The notes beneath the pieces were generated by a model. That model did not search any database and had not been told where the DNA came from. It worked only from the letters and a program-made list of their open reading frames with translations. A stretch of 6,081 nt of DNA from Moraxellaceae bacterium (lineage in GTDB: Bacteria > Pseudomonadota > Gammaproteobacteria > Pseudomonadales > Moraxellaceae): NCBI GenBank assembly GCA_030146505.1, contig JASLCO010000090.1, positions 1 to 6,081 on the forward strand, given 5' to 3'. The position numbers and the translations under genes are program-made. Positions 1 through 5,531 of the stretch are shown piece after piece (positions within the stretch are counted from its first letter, which is position 1; the number at the start of each line of letters is the position of its first letter).

Positions 1-1193
1 GTGCCAATGCGCCTTCGGGCGCGTCCACCGGCTCGCGCGAAGCACTGGAGCTGCGTGATGGCGACAAGGCACGTTACCTCGGCAAGGGTGTGCAGAAGGC
101 TGTGGGCAATGTGAATGTGGATATCCGCGAACTGCTCGTGGGTCGCAGTGTGTTTGACCAGGCCGCCATCGACAAGGCCATGATTGATCTCGACGGTACC
201 GAGAGCAAATCCAAGCTGGGTGCCAATGCCATTCTGGCTGTTTCCCTTGCCGTGGCCCGTGCGGCTGCTACTGAAAAGAAGATTCCGCTGTACCAGTACA
301 TCGCCGAGCTGCGCGGCCAGTCTTCCTTCACCATGCCCGTGCCCATGATGAACATCATCAACGGCGGTGAGCATGCCGACAACACGGTCGACATCCAGGA
401 ATTCATGATCGAGCCTGTGGGCTTCAACTCCTTTGCCGAAGCCCTGCGTTGCGGCGCCGAAGTTTTCCATGCCCTCAAGGGTGTGCTGAAAAAGCGTGGA
501 CTGAATACGGCAGTGGGTGACGAAGGCGGTTTTGCTCCCAATCTCGCCACCAATGAAGATGCGCTCAAGGCCATCATGGAAGCCATCACGCTGGCCGGTT
601 ACAAGCCGGGCGAGAATGTCATGCTTGCACTGGAATGCGACTCCAGCGAATTCTACAAGGACGGCAAGTACCATCTCGAAGGCGAAGGCAAGACCTTCAC
701 CTCCGCCGAATTTGTGGATTACCTGGCTGATCTCGCCAGCCGCTATCCCATCATCTCGATTGAAGACGGTCTGGATGAGTCTGACTGGGCGGGCTGGAAG
801 CTGCTGACCGACAAGATCGGCGACAAGGTGCAACTGGTGGGCGATGATCTTTTTGTCACCAATCCTTCCATTCTCAAGAAGGGCATTGATCAGGGCGTGG
901 CCAATGCCATCCTCATCAAGTACAACCAGATCGGTTCGCTGACCGAAACCCTGGATGCCATCTACATGGCCAAGGAAGCCGGTTACGCCACGGTGATTTC
1001 GCACCGTTCCGGTGAAACCGAAGATGCCACCATTGCCGATCTTGCCGTGGCGACTGCTGCCGGCCAGATCAAGACAGGCTCGCTCTGCCGTTCCGACCGC
1101 GTTTCCAAGTACAACCAGTTGCTGCGCATTGAGCAGGAACTGGACCGTCGCGCCCCGTATCGCGGCAAGGCCGAGTTCCGCGGCCTCAAGTGA
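1..1193 (+). CDS. eno: Enolase (2-phosphoglycerate dehydratase), 5' end missing
   Basis: Enolase interconverts 2-phosphoglycerate and phosphoenolpyruvate in glycolysis; in gammaproteobacteria it can also be part of the RNA degradosome. The first complete codon is at position 3 and aligns to E. coli residue 35, so about 34 residues are missing; the 396 visible residues fit a full length near 430 (E. coli 432). Visible landmarks are the flexible loop APSGASTGS, MNIINGGEHADN, the acid of VGDEGG at about 208, SIEDGLDESDW, VGDDLFVTN, the signature ILIKYNQIGSLTET with its catalytic lysine at about 340, and SHRSGETEDATIADLAV. One oddity: the first Mg ligand, Asp246 in E. coli (in LDCASSEF-like contexts), is read here as Glu in LALECDSSEF; the other two ligands look intact. 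The gene ends in TGA inside a hairpin and is followed by ftsB, the usual neighbour. Identity is secure. Confidence 0.98.
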   Translation, partial: ANAPSGASTGSREALELRDGDKARYLGKGVQKAVGNVNVDIRELLVGRSVFDQAAIDKAMIDLDGTESKSKLGANAILAVSLAVARAAATEKKIPLYQYIAELRGQSSFTMPVPMMNIINGGEHADNTVDIQEFMIEPVGFNSFAEALRCGAEVFHALKGVLKKRGLNTAVGDEGGFAPNLATNEDALKAIMEAITLAGYKPGENVMLALECDSSEFYKDGKYHLEGEGKTFTSAEFVDYLADLASRYPIISIEDGLDESDWAGWKLLTDKIGDKVQLVGDDLFVTNPSILKKGIDQGVANAILIKYNQIGSLTETLDAIYMAKEAGYATVISHRSGETEDATIADLAVATAAGQIKTGSLCRSDRVSKYNQLLRIEQELDRRAPYRGKAEFRGLK

Positions 1194-1211
1194 CGGCAGT
1201 TTACTGCCGTC
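1192..1211 (+). other. Perfect hairpin spanning the eno stop codon
   Basis: Nine bases starting inside the TGA stop (GACGGCAGT, 1192-1200) are the exact reverse complement of ACTGCCGTC (1203-1211), leaving a two-base centre; in RNA this would fold with a slightly larger loop. No T-run follows, so it is not a textbook Rho-independent terminator. Its right arm shares bases with the left end of the downstream paired-repeat element, so the two structures may compete. A role in 3'-end stability of eno mRNA or in attenuation is inference. Confidence 0.5.
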
Positions 1212-1306
1212 ATCCCCGCGCAGGCGGGGATCTTCTGGCTTCAGGCAGGGCGTTTGATAAGACTCTGCCCGTATTCGCAAGATTCCCGCTTTCGCGGGAA
1301 TGACGG
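1207..1306. repeat. 100-bp REPIN/MITE-like paired inverted repeat
   Basis: Two copies of one short palindromic unit face each other. The left copy has an 8-base stem ATCCCCGC (1212-1219) and GCGGGGAT (1224-1231) around the loop GCAG. The right copy has ATTCCCGC (1282-1289) and GCGGGAAT (1294-1301) around TTTC. The outer ends CCGTCAT (1207-1213) and ATGACGG (1300-1306) are also complementary, so the terminal arms of about 28 bases match at all but a few positions. The internal 40-odd bases hold a smaller complementarity (GGCAG near 1244, CTGCC near 1265). The motif resembles the CGTCATTCCCGC...GCGGGAAT repeats (Neisseria dRS3-like) common in beta- and gammaproteobacteria. Such elements carry no gene and are typically moved in trans by a REP-associated transposase. 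Its right end lies 10 bases before the ftsB start. Confidence 0.75.
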
Positions 1307-1316
1307 ACTTAAGGAA

Positions 1317-1658
1317 ATGGAAAAAACCCTCTTCGGAAAACTGCTGCTGCTGATTGCCCTCGTGGCTTTCCTCGCGTTGCAGTTCAATCTCTGGTTCGGA
1401 GAGGGTGGCGTCCGTGATGTGCAGAAGCTGAAAGCGGCGGTGGCGGAACAAGCCCAAGAAAATGAAAAGCTGCTGGAGCGCAATCGCGTGCTGGAAGCAG
1501 AAGTGAAGGATCTGAAGAACGGGCTGGAGGCCGTGGAAGAGCATGGCCGTCTTGATCTTGGCATGATCAAGCAGAATGAAACCTTCTATCTCGTCACTGG
1601 CAATCCCGATGCGAAAAAGCCGGCTGCACAGCCGGCTCCTGCCCAGTCGGCGCCTTAG
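1317..1658 (+). CDS. ftsB: Cell division protein FtsB
   Basis: FtsB is a bitopic inner-membrane protein that forms the FtsQ-FtsL-FtsB complex of the divisome and helps activate septal peptidoglycan synthesis. The 113-residue product (E. coli 103) has a short cytoplasmic N-terminus, one membrane segment at about 6-23, the family hallmark LQFNLWFGEGG (21-31), a coiled coil at about 34-76 rich in Glu, Lys and Leu, and a C-terminal ETFYLV segment (88-93) like the E. coli ETFYRLV. A low-complexity Ala/Pro tail follows. The ATG at 1317 is the only sensible start: upstream in-frame codons translate the intergenic repeat (SRFRGND-like). AAGGA at 1311-1315 sits unusually close to it, while CGGA at the end of the repeat gives more normal spacing. 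The position directly after eno is the conserved one. Identity is secure; translation initiation looks atypical. Confidence 0.95.
   Translation: MEKTLFGKLLLLIALVAFLALQFNLWFGEGGVRDVQKLKAAVAEQAQENEKLLERNRVLEAEVKDLKNGLEAVEEHGRLDLGMIKQNETFYLVTGNPDAKKPAAQPAPAQSAP
1618..1637 (+). other. Hairpin of doubled palindrome at the 3' end of ftsB
   Basis: AGCCGGCT occurs at 1618-1625 and again at 1630-1637, separated by GCAC. Each copy is its own reverse complement, so the pair can form an 8-bp GC-rich stem with a 4-base loop. It lies in the codons of the Ala/Pro-rich FtsB tail, just upstream of the ftsB stop. It could pause ribosomes or shield mRNA 3' ends, or it may only reflect Pro-Ala codons in a GC-rich genome. 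No T-run follows, so it is not an intrinsic terminator. Confidence 0.4.
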
Positions 1659-1672
1659 CAGGTAACGCATTA

Positions 1673-1725
1673 ATGGATTTTCTAAGGGCGTATAGCTGAT
1701 GGCTTTTTGCGGGGTGAGGCGCTGA
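1673..1725 (+). promoter_or_regulatory. Two tandem 8-codon minicistrons chained by TGATG to ispD
   Basis: From the ATG at 1673 the frame reads M-D-F-L-R-A-Y-S and stops at TGA 1697-1699. That stop overlaps an ATG at 1699, which reads M-A-F-C-G-V-R-R and stops at TGA 1723-1725. That stop in turn overlaps the ispD ATG at 1725. Plausible ribosome-binding sequences precede each start: AGG at 1660-1662, AAGGG at 1684-1688 and GAGG at 1716-1719. The ATG-to-ATG distance is 26 bases both times, and the two units agree at about 16 of 26 positions. The arrangement would allow ribosomes leaving ftsB to be handed stepwise to ispD. That they are translated is inference, and such short frames can arise by chance. 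Confidence 0.3.
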
Positions 1726-2420
1726 TGGTTCTCTGGTGCGTGGTACCCGCTGCCGGCAAGGGTTTGCGTGTCGGTGGCGATGTGCCCAAGCAATATCTCC
1801 CCCTCAATGACCGCACCGTAATCCAGTGCACGCTGGACAGGCTCAGCCAGCTGCCCACCGAGGCCATCATTGTTCCCGTGGCGGCGGATGATGCGCGTGC
1901 CGGTGTGCTGGAATACCGTGATGCCTCTCTCATCCGTTTTGTCGCGGGTGGTGCCGAGCGCGCCGATTCCGTGCTGGCCGGGCTCGTCGCCATTGCGAAC
2001 CAGGCGGCGGAAGATGACTGGGTGCTGGTGCATGACGTGGCCCGTCCCTGCGTGCGCATCGAGGATGTGGAACTGTTGCTGGCAGCGATTGCCGTGCATC
2101 CGGTGGGTGGCCTGCTGGCCAATCGCGTGCGTGACACCATGAAGCGCAGCAGTGGTGATGAAGTGGCGGAAACGGTGTCGCGCGACCATCTCTGGCATGC
2201 GCTGACGCCCCAGGTTTTTCGTTACGGCCTGTTGCGCGATGCGTTGCTGTCGGCCAGAGCGCAGGGAATCGTGGTCACGGACGAATCGCAGGCCGTGGAA
2301 TTGCAGGGCGAAAAACCGTTGCTGGTGGAGGGCGCCCGCGACAACCTGAAAATCACCTATCCCGAAGACCTGCAGCTGGCGGAAGCCTTTTTGCGCTTGC
2401 AGGCCGAGGCCGGTTTATGA
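1725..2420 (+). CDS. ispD: 2-C-methyl-D-erythritol 4-phosphate cytidylyltransferase (IspD)
   Basis: IspD is the third enzyme of the MEP isoprenoid pathway: it joins MEP and CTP to give CDP-methylerythritol and pyrophosphate, in the cytoplasm. The 231-residue product matches the family length (E. coli 236). The nucleotide-binding signature PAAGKGLR is at 8-15 and PKQY at 21-24, giving the Arg15/Lys22 pair that matches E. coli Arg20/Lys27. GGAERADSVLAGL lies at 75-87, HDVARPC at 103-109 (Asp104 matches E. coli Asp106), VRDTMKR and LWHALTPQVF follow, and the C-terminal DNLKIT supplies the conserved lysine. The usual HDAARP reads HDVARP here. The ATG at 1725 is chosen because GAGG lies 5 bases upstream and homology begins there; an in-frame TTG at 1707 would add six unlike residues. 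The stop overlaps the ispF start (ATGA). Confidence 0.97.
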   Translation: MVLWCVVPAAGKGLRVGGDVPKQYLPLNDRTVIQCTLDRLSQLPTEAIIVPVAADDARAGVLEYRDASLIRFVAGGAERADSVLAGLVAIANQAAEDDWVLVHDVARPCVRIEDVELLLAAIAVHPVGGLLANRVRDTMKRSSGDEVAETVSRDHLWHALTPQVFRYGLLRDALLSARAQGIVVTDESQAVELQGEKPLLVEGARDNLKITYPEDLQLAEAFLRLQAEAGL

Positions 2421-2905
2421 ACAAGTCTTTTCCCCGCATTGGCCATGGCATCGATGTGCACCGCTTTGGTCCTGGTGACCATGTAACCCTGGGTGGCGTA
2501 AAGATTCCGCACGAGCAGGGCCTGGTGGCGCACTCCGATGGCGATGTTGCTCTGCATGCGCTTTGTGATGCCATTCTCGGTGCACTGGTGCTGGGTGATA
2601 TCGGCAAGCACTTTCCCGATACCGATGCGAATTACAGTGGGGCCGACAGCCGCGGACTGCTGCGTCATGTGATCAAGCTGATGCAGGCACAGGGTTATGC
2701 ACTGGGTAATGCCGATATCACGGTGCTGGCCGAGCGTCCCAAGCTGGCGCCTCATATCGAATTGATGCGTCAGCGTATTGCCGAAGATGCTGGTGTGGAT
2801 GCGACTCAGGTCAGTGTGAAAGCGACTACGACCGAGAAGCTGGGTTTTGTCGGGCGCCGTGAGGGGATAGAAGCACACGCTGTCGTGATGCTGTTTCCGG
2901 TTTGA
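2417..2905 (+). CDS. ispF: 2-C-methyl-D-erythritol 2,4-cyclodiphosphate synthase (IspF)
   Basis: IspF cyclises CDP-methylerythritol 2-phosphate to methylerythritol 2,4-cyclodiphosphate with release of CMP, two steps after IspD in the MEP pathway. Members are homotrimers with a Zn site between subunits. The 162-residue product (E. coli 159) has the N-terminal RIGHGIDVHRF motif, giving Zn ligands Asp13 and His15. AHSDGDVALHAL at 38-49 gives the third ligand, His47. GDIGKHFPDTD, ADSRGLL and the family signature KATTTEKLGFVGRREGI follow, the last lining the cytidine and phosphate sites. The ATG sits inside the ispD stop (ATGA), with GAGG 7 bases upstream, so translational coupling is likely; in other bacteria the two proteins are sometimes fused. 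It carries about five extra N-terminal residues relative to E. coli. An inverted repeat follows the stop. Confidence 0.98.
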   Translation: MNKSFPRIGHGIDVHRFGPGDHVTLGGVKIPHEQGLVAHSDGDVALHALCDAILGALVLGDIGKHFPDTDANYSGADSRGLLRHVIKLMQAQGYALGNADITVLAERPKLAPHIELMRQRIAEDAGVDATQVSVKATTTEKLGFVGRREGIEAHAVVMLFPV

Positions 2906-2918
2906 TGTTTTGTCCTGT

Positions 2919-2977
2919 TCGCGGCTAAAGCCGCTCCTACAAAATCGTGTTTTTCGTAGGGGCAGCTTTAGCCGCGA
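2919..2977. repeat. Inverted pair of REP-type repeats between ispF and truD
   Basis: A 22-base arm (2919-2940, beginning TCGCGGCTAAAG) is the near-perfect inverse of 2956-2977 (ending CTTTAGCCGCGA), with one C-A mismatch and one G-U wobble, around a 15-base AT-rich loop. The left arm also contains its own 6-bp palindrome, GCGGCT and AGCCGC (2921-2934). The core, GTAGGAGCGGCTTTAGCCGCGA in inverse, resembles repetitive extragenic palindromes abundant in Pseudomonas and Xanthomonadales genomes, so this is probably a REP doublet. TTTT at 2981-2984 follows closely, so the folded RNA could also act as a terminator or attenuator between ispF and truD. That role is inference. It is unrelated in sequence to the repeat between eno and ftsB. 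Confidence 0.75.
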
Positions 2978-3000
2978 TGCTTTTATAAAGACGTAAAAAT

Positions 3001-4065
3001 ATGGATTGGTCCTCTTTTCTGCTGGAAAACCAGCCCTATGCGCAGGGCGCCCCCCAGGTGCAGGCCACCTTGCGTGCCGGGCCTGAAGATTTCTGCGTGG
3101 ATGAAGTCCAGGGCTTTGAGCCCAGCGGTGAAGGCGAGCATGTCTTCCTGAGAATCCGCAAGCGCAACCAGAACACGGCCTGGGTGGCCGGTCAGCTGGC
3201 CAGGGCGGCCGGCCTGCGTGATGACGCCGTGAGTTATGCCGGCCTCAAGGATCGGCGCGCGGTGACCACGCAATGGTTCAGCGTGCATGTCCCCACGCGG
3301 CAACTGCCGGACTTTTCCGCGGTCTGGAATGACGAGATCGAGTTGCTGGAGCAGACCTGGAATGCGCGCAAGCTCAAGCGCGGCGCGCATCAGGGCAACT
3401 GTTTCGGCATCGTGTTGCGTGATGTCAGCGGTGACAAGGCGGAGCTTGAAGCCAGGCTGGCGCGAGTGGCGGCCGAAGGTGTACCCAATTATGTGGGGCC
3501 GCAGCGCTTCGGGCATGACAATGCCAATCTGGCATCAGGCGAGATGGTGCTGGCTGGCAAGCCGCGCCGCCATCTCAATAATCGCGAGAGCATTGCGCTG
3601 TCCGCGCTACGCTCGGCTTTTTTCAATGCGGTGCTGGGGCGGCGCGTCGCGATGCAGCGTTGGGGCCACATGCTGCCGGGCGATGTGCTGATGCTGGATG
3701 GGCGCGGCAGTTTTTTCCGCCCGGAGCCCGGTGATGCGGCATTGCCTGAACGTCTGCTCAAAATGGAAATCCATGCCACTGGCCCCATGCCGGGGCGGGG
3801 CGAATCGGCCGTGAGTGACGAGGTGCTGGCACTGGAGCAGTCCGTATTGCAGCCGGCGACGGAGTTGCTGGCAGGGCTGGCGCGCTTTGGCGTGGATGCC
3901 CAGCGTCGCGCCCTGCGCCTGAAAGTGTCGGATTTGTCCTGGGCCTGGCTGGACGAGAGCAGCCTTCACCTTGCCTTTGCTTTACCATCGGGAGCCTTTG
4001 CCACCAGCGTGCTGCGCGAGCTGGTGCAGTTGAGAGATGCCGCGAATGCGATTCCTGTTGAGTAA
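3001..4065 (+). CDS. truD: tRNA pseudouridine(13) synthase TruD
   Basis: TruD converts uridine 13 of tRNA (tRNA-Glu in E. coli) to pseudouridine in the cytoplasm. The 354 residues compare with 349 in E. coli and align throughout. The early substrate-binding stretch GPEDFCVDEVQGFEPSGEGEH is at about 27-47. The catalytic aspartate is Asp84 in YAGLKDRRAVTTQW (79-92), and the family motif PNYVGPQRFGHDNANL is at 162-177. The family-specific insertion domain follows, and the conserved ending LPSGAFATSVLREL returns to the catalytic fold. The ATG at 3001 is the only start that fits the alignment, but no good ribosome-binding sequence precedes it; AAAG at 2987-2990 is the best, at 10 bases. It follows the inverted repeat, so it may be transcribed or translated somewhat apart from ispDF. 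Its end overlaps surE by 20 bases. Confidence 0.97.
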   Translation: MDWSSFLLENQPYAQGAPQVQATLRAGPEDFCVDEVQGFEPSGEGEHVFLRIRKRNQNTAWVAGQLARAAGLRDDAVSYAGLKDRRAVTTQWFSVHVPTRQLPDFSAVWNDEIELLEQTWNARKLKRGAHQGNCFGIVLRDVSGDKAELEARLARVAAEGVPNYVGPQRFGHDNANLASGEMVLAGKPRRHLNNRESIALSALRSAFFNAVLGRRVAMQRWGHMLPGDVLMLDGRGSFFRPEPGDAALPERLLKMEIHATGPMPGRGESAVSDEVLALEQSVLQPATELLAGLARFGVDAQRRALRLKVSDLSWAWLDESSLHLAFALPSGAFATSVLRELVQLRDAANAIPVE

Positions 4066-4807
4066 CGATGACGGCGTGCAATCGCCGGGTCTGGAAGCCC
4101 TGGCTGAGGCTCTGGCCTCTCTGGGCGAAGTCACGGTAGTGGCTCCCGACAGCGAGCGCAGCGCTTTTTCCAGCGCACTTACCCTGGATCGCCCCTTGCG
4201 CCCCGTGCGCCAGCGCAACGGTTTCTGGGCGGTGAACGGCACGCCGGCTGACTGTGTGCATCTGGCCCTCAATGGCTTTCTCGATTTCGAGCCGGACATT
4301 GTGGTCTCCGGCATCAACTCGGGCGCCAACCTGGGAGACGACACGCTTTATTCCGGCACTGTCGCTGCTGCGCTGGAAGGACGCTTCCTCGGCAAGACCG
4401 GCATGGCCGTCTCGCTGGTGGGCGCGCATGCCAGGGGCTACGGCATCGAATCCTATCGCCCAGCGGCGGCCATGGTGGTGCGGCTCATCAAGGGCTGGAA
4501 CCATCTGCGTCTGCCCGAGCGCACCATCCTCAATGTGAATGTGCCGGACCTGCCGATGGCGGATTTGCGTGGCTTCAAGGTGACGCGCCTCGGTCATCGC
4601 GGGCGTGCCAAGGATGTGCTGACGCTGGAAGACCCGCGCGGCCGCAAGACTTACTGGATAGGACTTTCCGGTGATCCGGCCGATGCTGGCACCGGCACGG
4701 ATTTCCAGGCCGTGGAGGAGGGTTATGTGAGCGTGACGCCGCTGCTGACCGATCTCACGCGCCATGATGCCCTGCAGGATGTGTCGCGCTGGGCAAAAGA
4801 TTTGTAA
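4046..4807 (+). CDS. surE: 5'/3'-nucleotidase SurE
   Basis: SurE is a metal-dependent phosphatase that hydrolyses nucleoside 5'- and 3'-monophosphates and, in E. coli, short polyphosphates; it is linked to stationary-phase survival. The start is placed at 4046, giving MRFLLSNDDG at the family's normal N-terminus and 253 residues, the E. coli length. An ATG at 4037 would add M-P-R. GAGAG at 4032-4036 is 9 bases before 4046 but directly abuts 4037, which favours 4046. Metal ligands are Asp8 and Asp9 (SNDDG), Ser39 in VVAPDSERSA and Asn91 in VVSGINSGANLGDD. GTPADCVHLAL, YSGTVAAALEGR, ILNVNVPDLP, the DPRGRKTYWIG segment and EGYVSVTPL follow in the usual order. It overlaps truD by 20 bases, so coupling is likely; pcm follows after 61 bases, as in many gammaproteobacteria. 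Confidence 0.96.
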   Translation: MRFLLSNDDGVQSPGLEALAEALASLGEVTVVAPDSERSAFSSALTLDRPLRPVRQRNGFWAVNGTPADCVHLALNGFLDFEPDIVVSGINSGANLGDDTLYSGTVAAALEGRFLGKTGMAVSLVGAHARGYGIESYRPAAAMVVRLIKGWNHLRLPERTILNVNVPDLPMADLRGFKVTRLGHRGRAKDVLTLEDPRGRKTYWIGLSGDPADAGTGTDFQAVEEGYVSVTPLLTDLTRHDALQDVSRWAKDL

Positions 4808-4868
4808 TCTCGCCGCTTGGCGGGGCAGGCGCATTGCCGCGCGGGGTTCACGGAGTTTTGGCAGAAGA

Positions 4869-5531
4869 ATGACAAACAATGACTTGCGCGGTTCCGGCAT
4901 GATGTCGCAGCGCGCGCGCGACCGCATGGTGGACAAGCTTTTCGAACAGGGCATCACCGATCTCAGCGTGATTGATGTCATGCGTCGTACCCCGCGCCAT
5001 ATTTTCCTCGACGAGGCCCTGGCGCATCGCGCCTATGACGACACCTCCCTGCCCATAGGCCACCAGCAGACGCTTTCGCAGCCCTATATCGTGGCGCGCA
5101 TGACTGAAGTGCTGCTGGCCGACGGTCCGCTGCACAAAGTGCTGGAGATAGGTACTGGCTCTGGCTACCAGACTGCCGTGATGGCGCAACTCGTGCGCCA
5201 GGTTTTTTCGGTGGAGCGCATACGTGCCCTGCAGGACAAGGCGCGTTCGCGCCTGCAATTGCTCAAGCTGCACAATGTGCGCCTGCGCCATACCGACGGT
5301 GGCCTGGGCTGGCCGGAGGAAGCCGGCTTTGACGGCATTATTGCCACGGCCGCTCCGCTGGGTGTGCCCAAGGCGCTGATTGCACAACTGGCGGAAGGCG
5401 GTCGACTCGTGATTCCGGTGGGGGGCGGTGAAGTCCAGGATTTGCTGCTCATCACCCGCCGTGGTGACAGCCACGAAACCCGCGTGCTGGAACAGGTGCG
5501 CTTCGTGCCCATGCTGGGCGGAGTGCTCTAG
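4869..5531 (+). CDS. pcm: Protein-L-isoaspartate O-methyltransferase
   Basis: Pcm uses S-adenosylmethionine to methylate isoaspartyl residues in aged proteins, starting their repair. The 220 residues (E. coli 208) show the substrate motif LPIGHQQTLSQPYIVARMTE (61-80), SAM-binding motif I LEIGTGSGYQTAV (92-104), SVERI (114-118), GFDGIIATAA (153-162), GGRLVIPVGGG (178-188) and the C-terminal VRFVPMLGG. The start at 4869 is chosen because many gammaproteobacterial relatives carry a similar short leader before a GM-T/M-SQR segment. Met11 or Met12 are alternatives but have no ribosome-binding sequence. Signals at 4869 are imperfect: CGGAG at 4851-4855 is 13 bases away and AGAAG at 4863-4867 is too close. 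The 61-base surE-pcm gap contains a small hairpin (CGCC at 4811-4814, GGCG at 4819-4822). The stop TAG shares its G with the nlpD GTG. Confidence 0.95.
   Translation: MTNNDLRGSGMMSQRARDRMVDKLFEQGITDLSVIDVMRRTPRHIFLDEALAHRAYDDTSLPIGHQQTLSQPYIVARMTEVLLADGPLHKVLEIGTGSGYQTAVMAQLVRQVFSVERIRALQDKARSRLQLLKLHNVRLRHTDGGLGWPEEAGFDGIIATAAPLGVPKALIAQLAEGGRLVIPVGGGEVQDLLLITRRGDSHETRVLEQVRFVPMLGGVL

Noticed and set aside
74..589. Open frame on the - strand opposite eno
   Set aside because: It is a low-complexity Ser/Ala/Met-rich antisense shadow of enolase.
1254..1316. N-terminal extension of ftsB from an ATG at 1254
   Set aside because: It translates the intergenic repeat (giving the SRFRGND-type peptide) and has no counterpart in FtsB.
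1707..1724. ispD start at TTG 1707
   Set aside because: It would add six unlike residues and lacks a spaced ribosome-binding sequence; the ATG at 1725 has GAGG 5 bases upstream.
2357..2878. Open frame of about 170 codons on the - strand opposite ispF
   Set aside because: It is the antisense shadow of a conserved gene with no motif of its own.
4811..4822. Small CGCC/GGCG hairpin after surE as a terminator
   Set aside because: Only a 4-bp stem with no T-run; pcm follows closely and the gene pair is normally co-transcribed.
4764..4868. pcm beginning inside surE at 4764
   Set aside because: The extra 35 residues do not resemble the methyltransferase family and lie over surE codons and the gap.
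3758..4981. Open frame of about 400 codons on the - strand across truD, surE and pcm
   Set aside because: It lies opposite three securely identified genes, shows no recognisable family motifs and is rich in Arg, Pro, Ala and His, as expected for a stop-poor antisense frame in GC-rich coding DNA.
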